Shown piece by piece: positions 1 through 8,988 of a stretch of DNA of 64,000 nt. How positions within the stretch are numbered: the first letter of the stretch is position 1; each line of letters begins with the position of its first letter. The DNA comes from Bradyrhizobium lupini (GTDB taxonomy: Bacteria; Pseudomonadota; Alphaproteobacteria; Rhizobiales; Xanthobacteraceae), in the NCBI RefSeq assembly GCF_040939785.1, contig NZ_CP162553.1, forward strand, positions 4,669,001 through 4,733,000, written 5' to 3'. The position numbers and the translations under genes were made by a program. The notes below the pieces were generated by a model that saw nothing but the letters and a program-made list of their open reading frames with translations, made no database searches and was not told the DNA's origin.

Positions 1-675
1 CAGCACGGGCGTCCGCTGCGGCGACGGTTCGCTCAGGTGGATGGTGTTGTTGATGCGGTAGTTCGCGCCCTCGTGGTTGACGCGATGGACCTTTGTGGGA
101 TCGGTGAAGATGCCGCGCGTGCGGTCGCGCAGCACGGCGTCTTCCTCCCAACTCCCTTCCCAGAGCTTGTAGACGACCTCCATATATTCGTCCGCGATCT
201 CGTAGCGGTCGTCGTGCCCGATCTGCTTGTCCTTGCCGGCGCCGCGCGCGGCGCTGTCGAGATAGCCGGTGACGACGTTCCAGCCGATACGCCCCTCGGT
301 GAGATGATCGAGCGTCGACATCCGCCGCGCGAACGGATAGGGCGGCTCGAAGGAGAGATTGCTGGTGACGCCGAAGCCGAGATTCTGCGTCACGGCGGCC
401 ATTGCCGACAGCAGCAGCAGCGGATCGTTCGAGGGCGACTGGGCTGCGTTGCGCAAGGCTGCGTCAGGACTGTTGCCGTAGACGTCATAGACGCCGAGCA
501 CGTCGGCCAGGAACAGTCCGTCGAAACGGCCGCGCTCCAGCGTTCTGGCAAGATCGATCCAATAGGGCAGGCGGTTATATTCGGCAGTGCGGTCGCGCGG
601 ATGGGTCCACAAGCCCGGTGATTGGTGCGCGACGCAATTCATCGCAAATGCATTGAGCCTGATCTGCTTGGCCAT
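1..675 (-). CDS. NtaA/SnaA/DszA-family flavin monooxygenase, 3' end cut by window
   Basis: Partial gene: 225 codons are visible from an ATG at 675 and the frame is still open at base 1. Families of this type (bacterial-luciferase-like, FMNH2-dependent) oxidise nitrilotriacetate, dibenzothiophene sulfone or S-modified cysteines, using FMNH2 from a separate reductase. The N-terminus begins MAKQIRLNAFAMN and carries the expected core segments: WTHP near residue 24, the FDGLFLADV stretch, the substrate-loop segment FEPPYPFARRMSTLDHLTEGRIGWN in pieces around residues 110-135, and an RYEIADEYMEVVYKLWEGSW helix. It is divergent from the M20 peptidase at 917, with about 240 bases between them. A second member of the family lies at 17817-19184. 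Family assignment is firm; the substrate is unknown. Confidence 0.88.
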   Translation of the reverse strand, partial: MAKQIRLNAFAMNCVAHQSPGLWTHPRDRTAEYNRLPYWIDLARTLERGRFDGLFLADVLGVYDVYGNSPDAALRNAAQSPSNDPLLLLSAMAAVTQNLGFGVTSNLSFEPPYPFARRMSTLDHLTEGRIGWNVVTGYLDSAARGAGKDKQIGHDDRYEIADEYMEVVYKLWEGSWEEDAVLRDRTRGIFTDPTKVHRVNHEGANYRINNTIHLSEPSPQRTPVL

Positions 676-916
676 GATGGTCCCCCGGCGCCCTGTACCG
701 GGCGCTCTTCGAATGATAGAGCTGCGCCCGAACTTGGCGAAGTTCTTGCATATAGCGCGACGTTGGCAAGGCCAAAATCAGCGGCGCTGCCGCGCTTGGC
801 AAGCCAATCTCAAGAGAGCAAGAACGAAATCCCAAGACTATCGAAGTCCCCGCCACTTTCGGAGGCCTGCCCGTATCGGGTATGCTCCTTCGCCTCGCAA
901 CCTAAAAAAGAAAATA

Positions 917-2338
917 ATGACCAGAGCCGATGCCATCGCCCGCGCCCGTGACGATTTTCAATCGGGCGCGTTCCTCGCCGAACTCGACCGCCGCGTCGCC
1001 TACCAGACCGAGAGCCAGAATCCGAACCGGAGCGTCGAGCTGCGCGCCTATCTGGAACAGGAGATGGTGCCCGCTTTTGCCGCGCTCGATTTCGAAAGCC
1101 GGATGATCGAATCTCCCAGCGGCAAGGCGCCGTTCCTGTTCGCCGAACATCACGAAAGTGAGGCGGCGCCGACCGTGCTGATCTACGGCCATGGCGACGT
1201 CGTCGACGGGATGGAAGGCGAGTGGCGCGACGGCCGCGATCCCTGGCGCACCACGGTTTCGGGCACGCGTCTCTACGGTCGCGGCACCGCCGACAACAAG
1301 GGCCAGCACAGCATCAACATGGCGGCACTCCGCGCGGTGCGCGAGGCCCGCGGCGGCAAGCTCGGCTTCAACGCCAAGTTCATCCTCGAGATGGGCGAGG
1401 AGATCGGCTCGCCGGATCTCGGCAAGGTCTGCGATCTCAATCGCGATGCACTCAAGGCCGATCTGTTCGTGGCCTCCGACGGGCCGCGCCTGTCCGCCGA
1501 CCGTCCGACCCTATTCCTCGGCTGCCGTGGCGGCATCCGCATTCATCTCGATGTGAACGTTCGCGACGGCGGTCATCACTCGGGCAATTGGGGCGGTGTG
1601 CTCGCCAACCCCGCGACCATTCTGGTCAACGCGATCTCGACGCTGGTCGACGGCCACGGCCGCCTTCAGCTGGACGCGCTGAAGCCGCCGCGCCTCACCA
1701 ACCAGATCCGAAGCTATCTTGCGGACGTGCAGGTGGTGCCGACCGAGGACGAGCCGGCGTTGGCCGAGAACTGGGGCGAGGAGGGTCTTTCGGCGGCCGA
1801 GCGGCTCTATGCCTGGAACACGCTCGAAGTGCTGGCGATGTCGTCGGGAAACATCGAGAAGCCGGCCAACGCCATTCCCGGCCACGCCAATGCCGTGCTG
1901 CAACTGCGCTTCGTGGTCGGCACCAAGGTCGACGGCCTGATCGAAGCCGTCCGTGCGCATCTGGTCGAAAGGGGTTTTCCGATGGTCGAAGTGCGGGCCG
2001 CACAGAGCTTCGCGGCATCGCGCACCGATTTCGACAGCCCCTGGATCGCATGGGCGGCGAATTCGGTGAAGGAGACCACCGGCAAAGTGCCGGCGGTGCT
2101 GCCGAATTTCGGCGGCTCGCTGCCCAATGACGTGTTTTCCGAGATATTGGGCCTGCCGACGATCTGGGTGCCGCACTCCTATCCCGGCTGCTCCCAGCAT
2201 GCGCCCAATGAGCACATCCTGCTGCCATTGACCGAAGAGGCCTTGACGGTGATGGCCGGCCTGTTCTGGGATCTCGGGGAATTGCCAAGCCCGCTAACAA
2301 GCCCGCTAACGCGCCCGCCCGCCGGCCTGAGCCGTTAA
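917..2338 (+). CDS. M20-family metallopeptidase (ArgE/DapE/carboxypeptidase type)
   Basis: A 473-residue zinc hydrolase that would cleave a dipeptide or N-acyl amino acid in the cytoplasm. Metal-site motifs are visible: GHGDV with His92, the bridging Asp126 in ADNKG, the catalytic pair Glu161-Glu162 in EMGEEIGS, an ASDG aspartate, and a C-terminal His in the CSQHAPNEH segment. The length fits the larger, dimerisation-domain type of M20 enzyme. The reading frame is open upstream to 587, but the upstream part is Arg-rich and unlike coding sequence, so I take the ATG at 917. It lies 91 bases before the amino-acid transporter genes on the same strand, which suggests that it processes what the transporter imports. 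The exact substrate cannot be read from sequence. Confidence 0.88.
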   Translation: MTRADAIARARDDFQSGAFLAELDRRVAYQTESQNPNRSVELRAYLEQEMVPAFAALDFESRMIESPSGKAPFLFAEHHESEAAPTVLIYGHGDVVDGMEGEWRDGRDPWRTTVSGTRLYGRGTADNKGQHSINMAALRAVREARGGKLGFNAKFILEMGEEIGSPDLGKVCDLNRDALKADLFVASDGPRLSADRPTLFLGCRGGIRIHLDVNVRDGGHHSGNWGGVLANPATILVNAISTLVDGHGRLQLDALKPPRLTNQIRSYLADVQVVPTEDEPALAENWGEEGLSAAERLYAWNTLEVLAMSSGNIEKPANAIPGHANAVLQLRFVVGTKVDGLIEAVRAHLVERGFPMVEVRAAQSFAASRTDFDSPWIAWAANSVKETTGKVPAVLPNFGGSLPNDVFSEILGLPTIWVPHSYPGCSQHAPNEHILLPLTEEALTVMAGLFWDLGELPSPLTSPLTRPPAGLSR

Positions 2339-2429
2339 CCGGAGCCGCGATCCAGCCAAAAGTCACATTCTATTCCAACCCAATTTGTGCTTGCATCCCG
2401 CCGGCATCATCCTGAAAGGGGACCAAAAC

Positions 2430-3341
2430 GTGAAACATTTCCGTAGCATCGGCCTCGCGCTCGCCGCGACCTTCGCCGTCGGCCAGGCCGGGGCCGAGGA
2501 GCTGACCGGCACGCTCAAGAACATCAAGGACACCGGCGCCATTACGCTCGGCTTCCGCGACTCCTCGATCCCGTTCTCTTATCTCGACGACAACCAGAAG
2601 CCCATCGGCTACGCGATGGACATCTGCTACAAGATCGTCGACGCCGTGAAGAAGGAGCTCAAGCTCGACAAGCTCGAGGTCAAGCTCAATCCGGTGACCT
2701 CGGCGACCCGGATCCCGCTGATGGCGAACGGCACCATCGATCTCGAATGCGGCTCGACCACCAACAATGCCGAGCGCCAGAAGCAGGTTGCCTTCACCAA
2801 CACCCATTATTTGACGGCCAGCCGCTACGTCTTCAAGAAGTCGAGTGGCCTGAAGGCGATTGACGACCTCAAGGGAAAATCGGTGGTTTCCACTGCCGGC
2901 ACCACCAACATCAAACAGCTCACCGAGGCCAATGTTGCAAAAAGCCTCGGCGCAAACATCATTCCGGCCAAGGACCACGCCGAGGCCTTCCTGATGGTCG
3001 AGACCGACCGTGCGGTCGCCTTCGTGATGGATGATATCCTGCTCGCGAGCCTCGTTGCCGGCTCGAAGTCGCCCGATGACTACGTCATCTCCAAGGACGC
3101 GTTCTCCAAGCCTGAGCCCTACGGCATCATGCTGCGCAAGGACGACGCGGCCTTCAAGAAGGTCGTCGACGCGGCGACCGCTGCGCTCTACACCTCCGGC
3201 GAGGGCCAGAAGATCTACGACAAGTGGTTCACGCAGAAGATCCCGCCGAAGGGCCTCAATCTCAACACGCCGATCTCGGCCGAGCTGAAGAACGAGTTTG
3301 CCAAGCCGACGGACTCGCCAAACCCGGACGATTATAAGTAA
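2430..3341 (+). CDS. gltI: Glutamate/aspartate-type ABC transporter, periplasmic binding protein
   Basis: A 303-residue solute-binding protein (SBP family 3). I place the start at GTG 2430, with a GAAAGGGG ribosome site about 9 bases upstream; the ATG further upstream (2385) has none. A signal peptide ends near residue 22 (AGAEE). The mature part has the amino-acid-binding lobe with GFRDSSIPFSYLDD, then PIGYAMDIC, and the hinge segment GTIDLECGSTTNN, all typical of GltI/AatJ proteins for acidic amino acids. It heads a four-gene set with two permeases and an ATPase. An inverted repeat follows it (3373-3404), and the gap to the first permease is 115 bases, an arrangement that usually gives more binding protein than permease. 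Substrate assignment to acidic amino acids is by family resemblance only. Confidence 0.9.
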   Translation: MKHFRSIGLALAATFAVGQAGAEELTGTLKNIKDTGAITLGFRDSSIPFSYLDDNQKPIGYAMDICYKIVDAVKKELKLDKLEVKLNPVTSATRIPLMANGTIDLECGSTTNNAERQKQVAFTNTHYLTASRYVFKKSSGLKAIDDLKGKSVVSTAGTTNIKQLTEANVAKSLGANIIPAKDHAEAFLMVETDRAVAFVMDDILLASLVAGSKSPDDYVISKDAFSKPEPYGIMLRKDDAAFKKVVDAATAALYTSGEGQKIYDKWFTQKIPPKGLNLNTPISAELKNEFAKPTDSPNPDDYK

Positions 3342-3372
3342 GCTATAACCTCGATCTTTCGATCGGGATCGT

Positions 3373-3404
3373 GTCCGGCCATCTTGACTCCAGGATGGCC
3401 GGAC
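3373..3404 (+). promoter_or_regulatory. Intergenic hairpin between binding protein and permease genes
   Basis: The 11-base arm GTCCGGCCATC (3373-3383) pairs perfectly with GATGGCCGGAC (3394-3404) around a 10-base loop. There is no T-run, so it is probably not a strong terminator. In SBP-permease operons such hairpins commonly protect the upstream mRNA from 3' decay or lower downstream expression. That role is inferred. Confidence 0.6.
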
Positions 3405-3456
3405 ATTTGCATAGGCGCCAGGACATCGATGACTGGCGCGTTCGCGCGGGGGACAC

Positions 3457-4188
3457 GTGAACTACAACTGGAACTGGGGAATCTTTTTCCAGCCGAACCC
3501 GATGGGGACCGGCACCTATCTCGACATGCTGTTGTCGGGCCTGGTGCTGACCCTCAAGACGGGTGCGCTCGCCTGGATCATCGCGCTGATCACCGGATCG
3601 ATCGTCGGCGTGATGCGCACACTGCCGTCGAAGGGAGCGTACTGGTTCGGCTTTGCCTATGTTGAATTCTTCCGCAATATGCCGCTGCTGGTGCAGCTCT
3701 TCCTGTGGTTTTTCGTGCTGCCGGAAGTGTTGCCAAGGTCCGCGGGATTGTGGCTGAAACAACTGCCGAACGCGCCGTTCTGGACGGCCGCGATTGGCAT
3801 CGGGTTCTTCATGTCGGCGCGCGTCGCCGTGCAGTTGCACGCCGGCATCGGATCGCTGCCGCGCGGGCAGAAGATGGCGGCGACCGCACTCGGCCTCACG
3901 ACCCTGCAGGCTTATCGCTACATCCTGCTGCCGATGGCTTTTCGCATCATCCTGCCGCCGCTGACGTCCGAGTTCCTCAACACCATCAAGAACACGGCTG
4001 TGGCCATCACCATTGGTTTGCTCGAACTGACCGGCCAGGCGCGCTCGATGCAGGAATTCTCGTTCCAGGTGTTCGAGGCCTTCACCGCTGCGACCATCCT
4101 CTATCTCCTCGTCAACGCCGTCGTCGTGACCGCGATGCGCTTCCTCGAGCGCTGGATCGCGATCCCCGGCTACATCACGGGGAAGTAG
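3457..4188 (+). CDS. gltJ: Amino-acid ABC transporter permease (GltJ/AatQ type)
   Basis: A 243-residue inner-membrane permease of the HisM/GltJ family. The start is GTG 3457 (protein begins MNYNWNWGIFFQPNP). Several hydrophobic segments are visible, for example LSGLVLTLKTGALAWIIALI, and the EAA-like loop that docks to the ATPase is seen in LPRGQKMAATALGLTTLQAYRY. The C-terminus is close-packed with the next permease: only 4 bases lie between this stop and the ATG at 4193, indicating co-translation. It forms the membrane channel with the gene at 4193 and is driven by the ATPase at 4894. Confidence 0.9.
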   Translation: MNYNWNWGIFFQPNPMGTGTYLDMLLSGLVLTLKTGALAWIIALITGSIVGVMRTLPSKGAYWFGFAYVEFFRNMPLLVQLFLWFFVLPEVLPRSAGLWLKQLPNAPFWTAAIGIGFFMSARVAVQLHAGIGSLPRGQKMAATALGLTTLQAYRYILLPMAFRIILPPLTSEFLNTIKNTAVAITIGLLELTGQARSMQEFSFQVFEAFTAATILYLLVNAVVVTAMRFLERWIAIPGYITGK

Positions 4189-4192
4189 CGCC

Positions 4193-4885
4193 ATGTTCAG
4201 CAATTTTGATTTCGGGGTCATCATCCGCACGCTGCCCTATCTATTCTATGAGGGCATGACGTTCACGCTGATGCTGACCGGGCTTGCTGCACTCGGCGGC
4301 CTCGTCTTCGGCACGGCGATCGCGCTGATGCGGCTGTCCGGCTACAAGGTGCTGGGCCGCATCGCGGGCGTCTATGTCGACTTCATGCGCTCGCTGCCGC
4401 TGGTGCTGGTGATCTTCTGGTTCTACTTCCTGGTGCCCTATATCGGGCAATGGGTAACTGGCGCGTCGCGTCCGATCAGTGTCGGCGCGTTCGCGTCCTC
4501 GCTCATCACCTTCATCATGTTCGAGGCCGCGTACTTCTCCGAGATCATGCGTGCCGGCATCCAGTCGATCTCGCGCGGCCAGCCGGCCGCAGCCAACGCG
4601 CTCGGCCTGACCTACGCCCAGACCATGCGCTACGTCGTTCTGCCGCAGGCCTTCCGCAACATGCTGCCGGTCCTGATCACGCAGACCATCGTGCTGTTCC
4701 AGGACACCTCACTGGTCTATGTGCTGTCGATCACCGATTTCCTCGGTGCGGCTAGCAAGGTCGCGCAGCGCGACGGCCGTCTGGTCGAAATGTATCTATT
4801 CGCAGCGATCGTCTACTTCACCATCTCCTGTATCGCGTCCTTCGGCGTTCGCCGCCTGCAGGCGCGCATCGCCATCATTCGATAG
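4193..4885 (+). CDS. gltK: Amino-acid ABC transporter permease (GltK/AatM type)
   Basis: A 230-residue partner permease. The protein begins [18 protein letters not shown], has about five membrane segments, and carries the ATPase-docking EAA loop ([22 protein letters not shown] near residues 125-145). Spacing of 4 bases upstream and 8 bases downstream to neighbouring genes shows a tight operon. Together with GltJ it should form a heterodimeric channel for an acidic or polar amino acid. Confidence 0.9.
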   Translation: MFSNFDFGVIIRTLPYLFYEGMTFTLMLTGLAALGGLVFGTAIALMRLSGYKVLGRIAGVYVDFMRSLPLVLVIFWFYFLVPYIGQWVTGASRPISVGAFASSLITFIMFEAAYFSEIMRAGIQSISRGQPAAANALGLTYAQTMRYVVLPQAFRNMLPVLITQTIVLFQDTSLVYVLSITDFLGAASKVAQRDGRLVEMYLFAAIVYFTISCIASFGVRRLQARIAIIR

Positions 4886-4893
4886 AGTTTGCC

Positions 4894-5625
4894 ATGATCG
4901 AGATCAGCCACGTCGACAAATGGTACAGCCCGGCCTTCCAGGTGCTGACCGACTGCACCACCAGCGTCGCCAAGGGCGAGGTGGTCGTGGTCTGCGGTCC
5001 GTCGGGATCAGGCAAGTCGACGCTGATCAAATGCGTCAACGCGCTGGAGCCATTCCAGAAAGGCGACATCAGCGTCGATGGCACTAAGGTCAACGACCCC
5101 AGGACCAATCTGCCCAAGCTGCGCGCGCGTGTCGGCATGGTTTTTCAGCACTTCGAGCTGTTTCCGCATCTGAAGATCATTGATAATCTCTGCCTCGCGC
5201 AGCAGAAGGTGCTCGACCGGTCGCGCGACAAGGCGGTGGCGAAAGGCATGCAGCTGCTGGAGCGGGTCGGCCTGAAGGAACAGGCGCAAAAATTTCCCGC
5301 GAACCTGTCCGGCGGCCAGCAGCAGCGCGTGGCGATCGCCCGCGCGCTCGCGATGGATCCCATCGTCATGCTGTTCGACGAGCCGACCTCGGCGCTCGAC
5401 CCCGAAATGGTGAGCGAGGTGCTCGACGTCATGGTAGACCTCGCCCATGAGGGCATGACCATGATGGTCGTGACGCACGAGATGGGCTTTGCCCGCAAGG
5501 TCGCCAACCGCGTGATCTTCATGGACCGCGGCGAGATCGTCGAGGACGCCCCGAAGGACGATTTCTTCGGCAAGCCCCGCAGCGACCGCGCGCAGAAGTT
5601 CTTGTCGAAGATTCTGTCGCATTGA
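4894..5625 (+). CDS. gltL: Amino-acid ABC transporter ATP-binding protein
   Basis: A 243-residue ATPase with all ABC motifs: Walker [10 protein letters not shown] near residue 35, Q-loop [10 protein letters not shown], signature [15 protein letters not shown], Walker [13 protein letters not shown], and the switch His in VVTHEMGF. The sequence type is that of polar-amino-acid uptake systems (GltL/GlnQ). It is the last gene of the transporter set; the gap to the transaminase downstream holds a palindromic repeat. Confidence 0.92.
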   Translation: MIEISHVDKWYSPAFQVLTDCTTSVAKGEVVVVCGPSGSGKSTLIKCVNALEPFQKGDISVDGTKVNDPRTNLPKLRARVGMVFQHFELFPHLKIIDNLCLAQQKVLDRSRDKAVAKGMQLLERVGLKEQAQKFPANLSGGQQQRVAIARALAMDPIVMLFDEPTSALDPEMVSEVLDVMVDLAHEGMTMMVVTHEMGFARKVANRVIFMDRGEIVEDAPKDDFFGKPRSDRAQKFLSKILSH

Positions 5626-5632
5626 TCCCACT

Positions 5633-5676
5633 GTCATTCCGCGACGTGCCTCCTGGCGCCGGTCGGGAATGACGGG
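5633..5676. repeat. Short palindromic intergenic repeat
   Basis: GTCATTCC at 5633-5640 is mirrored by GGAATGAC near 5666-5673, with a partly complementary middle. The ends resemble those of the other dispersed palindromes in this window that start or end with GTCAT/ATGAC. Confidence 0.45.
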
Positions 5677-5747
5677 TTGAGGGTTTCGTGGCACCGACAA
5701 ATCCCTTATACCAGCGGGTAATCCCTATTCCCGCCAGGAGACCTGCC

Positions 5748-6608
5748 TTGGATCCGATCGCCTATGTCAACGGCTCATTCGTCCCGCTTTCGGACGCCAA
5801 AATTTCGGTCCTCGATCGCGGCTTCCTGTTCGCCGACGGCATCTATGAGGTCTCGGCCGTGCTCGACGGCAAGTTGGTCGACAATGCCTCGCATCTGGCG
5901 CGGCTGGAGCGCTCGGTCGGCGAGATCAAGCTGAGGCTCCCGGAGACGGTCGAGCGCATCACCGAGATCCAGCAGGAGCTGATTGCACGCAACAAGGTCG
6001 AGAACGGCCTCGTCTATCTCCAGGTCACCCGCGGCGCCGACAAGGGCCGCGACTTCGCCTTCCCCAAGGGCGACGTCAAGTCGAGCCTGGTGATGTTCAC
6101 GTCGGAGAAGGACATCATCAACGCCGCCTCGGCCAAGACCGGCATCAATGTGATCACCGTGCCCGACATCCGCTGGGAGCGGCGTGACATCAAGAGCGTA
6201 GCATTGCTGGCGCAAGTGCTGGCAAAGCAGGCCGCGGCCGAAGCCGGTGCGGGCGAAGCCTGGATGCTGGAAGACGGTTACGTCACCGAAGGCGGTTCGT
6301 CTTCAGCGTTCATCCTGACCCAGGACGACGTCATCGTGACCCGCAAGAACTCCAACGCGATCCTGCCGGGCTGCACCCGCAAGGCGGTGGTGGCGCTGGC
6401 GGAAGAGCGTCAGCTCCGCGTCGAAGAGCGTTCCTTCACGGTCGCCGAGGCGCTCGCCGCCAAGGAAGCCTTCGCCACCTCGGCGTCGCTGTTCGTCCAG
6501 CCGGTGGTTGCGATCGACGGCAAGAAGGTCGGCGACGGCAAGCCCGGCCCGATCGCCATGCGGCTGCGCGAGATCTACGTGGAGTTCGCGAAGGCGACGG
6601 CGGTTTAA
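5748..6608 (+). CDS. dat: D-amino-acid transaminase (class IV, PLP)
   Basis: A 286-residue fold-type IV aminotransferase converting D-amino acids and 2-oxoacids, for example D-Ala and 2-oxoglutarate. I choose TTG 5748: the CCAGGAGA ribosome site lies 6 bases upstream and the protein then begins DPIAYVNGSFVPLSDAKISV at the usual family position. The longer GTG start at 5688 would add residues translated from the palindromic repeat region. The PLP lysine is in RRDIKSVALL (about residue 144), and the phosphate-binding glycine-rich segment is in VTEGGSSSAF. Class IV branched-chain aminotransferase is the main alternative; the N-terminus and length favour a D-amino-acid enzyme. It lies downstream of an amino-acid importer and may act on its cargo. 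Confidence 0.88.
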   Translation: MDPIAYVNGSFVPLSDAKISVLDRGFLFADGIYEVSAVLDGKLVDNASHLARLERSVGEIKLRLPETVERITEIQQELIARNKVENGLVYLQVTRGADKGRDFAFPKGDVKSSLVMFTSEKDIINAASAKTGINVITVPDIRWERRDIKSVALLAQVLAKQAAAEAGAGEAWMLEDGYVTEGGSSSAFILTQDDVIVTRKNSNAILPGCTRKAVVALAEERQLRVEERSFTVAEALAAKEAFATSASLFVQPVVAIDGKKVGDGKPGPIAMRLREIYVEFAKATAV

Positions 6609-6621
6609 GCTACCCACCGCC

Positions 6622-6723
6622 GTCATCGCCCGGCTTGACCGGGCGATCCAGTACTCCGTGACGGGAGTGCTGGACTCGAGAAGCCGCGGCGTACTGGATG
6701 CCCCGGTTAAGCCGGGGCATGAC
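6622..6723. repeat. Dispersed compound palindrome (copy 1)
   Basis: About 100 bases built from nested hairpins: ATCGCCCGGCTTGACCGGGCGAT at the left and GCCCCGGTTAAGCCGGGGCAT at the right, joined by a CCAGTACTCC...GGAGTGCTGG stem. A shorter relative in inverted orientation is at 62060-62207, sharing CAGTACGCCGCGGCTTCTCGA and the CGCCCGGTCAAGCCGGGCG arm. It lies between convergent genes, as expected for REP-like elements. Confidence 0.75.
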
Positions 6724-6765
6724 AGGCGAATGTATTGAGGCAGTTTGGCCTCATGCGTCAGCACC

Positions 6766-7228
6766 TCACGCCACCGACGCCTTCACCTTTACCGGGTGAA
6801 CCGCACGGAACGCGATCGCTAGCCTGTTCCAGGCATTGATGGCGCCGATCAGCATGGTCAGGTTCACCGTCTCCGCATCGGAGAATTGCGCGCGGACCTG
6901 CTCGTAGACGTCATCAGGCGCGTGCGTCTCGGCGATCAGCGTCACTGATTCCGTCCAGGCCAGCGCGGCGCGCTCGCGGTCGGTGTAGAGCGGCGATCTC
7001 GCGCCAAGCGTTGAGCAGATAGATGCGCTGCTCGGTCTCGCCGCGCTTGCGGGCGTCCTCGGTGTGCATGTTGATGCAGAAGGCGCAGCCGTTGATCTGC
7101 GACGCGCGGATCTTGACGAGCTCGATCAGCGATTTCTCGAGGCCCGTCGACTGGATCTGCTCTTCCAGTGCCATCAGCGCCTTCATCGTGTCGGGTGCGG
7201 CCTGGTAGAAATTCATGCGGGGTTTCAT
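6766..7228 (-). pseudogene. AhpD-like carboxymuconolactone decarboxylase family, frameshifted
   Basis: Start at ATG 7228 (MKPRMNFYQAAPDTM). The first 80 codons are a good AhpD/CMD domain with the CxxC-His centre NGCAFCINMHTEDAR (about residues 47-61), the peroxidatic/thiol site of alkylhydroperoxidase-like proteins. Near 6995 the frame breaks: an extra A turns an expected GAG-TCG-CCG into GAG-ATC-GCC. In the shifted frame the normal C-terminus continues (PLYTDRERAALAWTE to KVKASVA) and stops at 6766. The total span of 463 bases is one more than a multiple of three, as expected for a single insertion. It lies 29 bases after emrB in the same direction. It could be a real lesion or a sequence error. 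Confidence 0.75.
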
Positions 7229-7257
7229 GGTCGTTCTCCTTGCTTGCTGGGGTGATG

Positions 7258-8871
7258 TCAGTGGGCGCCGCCGGCCGAGGCGGGGCCGGCCTTCTTCAGG
7301 AAGAGGGTGGCGATCAGCGCGACGATCAGTGCCACGCCGAGCAGATAGAAGGTGTCGCTGAAGGCGAGGATATAGGCCTGCTTCTGCACGATATGGCCGA
7401 TCGCAACATAGGCGCGATGCAACGCGTCCGCCCGATCGAGAATGCCGTGATTGACGAAGTATTGGGTGAGCTGTTCCAGCCGCGTCCGCGTCGCCTGCTC
7501 GAACAACGAGACTGACTGCATCAGCACGTTGGAGTGATACTGCTCGCGCTTGGTCAGCAGGGTCTGCAACAGCGCGATGCCGACGGCGCCGCCGAGGTTG
7601 CGCATCATGTTGAACAGGCCGGAGGCCGAGCCCGCGTTCTCCGGTTCGATGCCTGAGGTCGCCACCGCAGACAGCGGCGCCATTACCAGCGCCTGGCCGA
7701 TCGCACGAACCACATTGGGCCAGAGCAATTGATCGGCGGCATAGTTGCCGGTCATGTAGATGTTCATAAAGTTGGAGGCCGCGAACAGGACGAAGCCGAC
7801 GCCGATGATGAGCCGCGCATCGAGCTTCTGCATCAACCGCGGGACCAGCGGGATCAGCACCAGCTGCGGCAGGCCGGTCCAAGCCAGCACCATGCCGATC
7901 TGCTCGGCATTGTAGCCCTGGATGCGGGCCAGATATTGCGGCAGGATGAACACCGAGCCGTAGAGCGCGATTCCCAGCAGGAAATTCGCGAGCATGCCGA
8001 AGCCGAAATTGCGGCGGACCAGCAGACGCAGGTTCAGGAGCGGCTTCTTCACGGTGAGCTCGATGATCAGGAAGGCGCTCAGCGCCACGGCCGCGATGAC
8101 GGACAGCTTGACGATGAAGGGCGAGCCGAACCAGTCGTCTTTGTTGCCTTCCTCGAGCACGGTCTGCAGCGCCGACAATCCGATCGCCATGGTGATGATG
8201 CCGGCCCAGTCGCCGTCGCGCAGCAACGACAGCTTCATGGGCTTTGCATCGAGCGCGTACCAGAGCATGCCGACCATGATCGTGCCGGGGACAACGTTGA
8301 CATAGAAGATGTACTGCCAGCCAAAATTCTCGGTGAGATAGCCGCCGATGGTCGGGCCGATCGCGGGCGCGAACGTCGCCGACAGCGCGAACAGCGCAAG
8401 GCCCACGGGTTGCTTGGCGCGCGGCAGCAATGTGATGATGAGTGTGAACGCCATCGGAATCAGCACGCCGCCGGTAAACCCTTGCACCGCCCGCAGCACG
8501 ATCATCTGCGGCAGGTCTTGCGCCAAGGCACAGGCGGCTGACAGGACCAGGAACAGGACCGCATTGGTGAGGAGATAGATGCGGATCGAGAACACCTGCG
8601 CCAGCCAGCCGGACAGCGGGATCACCACGATCTCCGCGATCAGATAGGAGGTCGAGATCCAGCCGCCGTCATCAATGCCGGCGCCGATCGCGCCCTGGAT
8701 ATCGGCGAGTGAGGCATTGACGATCTGGATGTTCAGCACCGCCATGAAGGCGCCGAGCGTCGCGCCGATCACGGCGATCCAGGTCTTGGTCGAGACGGCG
8801 GGCGTTGCGGGGGCCGCGACGGGAGCGGGGATATCGGCCGTGGTATTAACGGTCGGTTGGAGCGTGCTCAT
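7258..8871 (-). CDS. emrB: MFS efflux transporter, DHA2/EmrB-QacA family
   Basis: A 537-residue, 14-helix drug:H+ antiporter. Start at ATG 8871 (MSTLQPTVNTTAD) with a GAGG site about 6 bases upstream. Family motifs are clear: the N-terminal IQIVNASLADIQGAIGA segment, WISTSYLIAE, motif B-like LRAVQGFTGGVLIPMAF, and motif C-like AIGPTIGGYLTENFGWQYIFYVN. It pairs with the membrane-fusion protein encoded just upstream (8989-10170) to form an EmrAB-type pump that would pass substrates to an outer-membrane TolC-like channel; no such channel gene is in the window. Transcription probably starts before emrA. Confidence 0.92.
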   Translation of the reverse strand: MSTLQPTVNTTADIPAPVAAPATPAVSTKTWIAVIGATLGAFMAVLNIQIVNASLADIQGAIGAGIDDGGWISTSYLIAEIVVIPLSGWLAQVFSIRIYLLTNAVLFLVLSAACALAQDLPQMIVLRAVQGFTGGVLIPMAFTLIITLLPRAKQPVGLALFALSATFAPAIGPTIGGYLTENFGWQYIFYVNVVPGTIMVGMLWYALDAKPMKLSLLRDGDWAGIITMAIGLSALQTVLEEGNKDDWFGSPFIVKLSVIAAVALSAFLIIELTVKKPLLNLRLLVRRNFGFGMLANFLLGIALYGSVFILPQYLARIQGYNAEQIGMVLAWTGLPQLVLIPLVPRLMQKLDARLIIGVGFVLFAASNFMNIYMTGNYAADQLLWPNVVRAIGQALVMAPLSAVATSGIEPENAGSASGLFNMMRNLGGAVGIALLQTLLTKREQYHSNVLMQSVSLFEQATRTRLEQLTQYFVNHGILDRADALHRAYVAIGHIVQKQAYILAFSDTFYLLGVALIVALIATLFLKKAGPASAGGAH

Positions 8872-8988
8872 GGAAGCCTCGTCTCGGTTACGGAGACAGG
8901 ATGGATCAGGCAGTTCGTTTCGATAATCGACCAAGTTTGGGAAGGATCATCCGGCAGGACTTGATAGTCCCGCCGGACCTTTCCGGCT

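Noticed and set aside
6622..6723. Possible rho-independent terminator
   Set aside because: The stems are long and compound and lack a T-run; similarity to 62060-62207 fits a dispersed repeat better.
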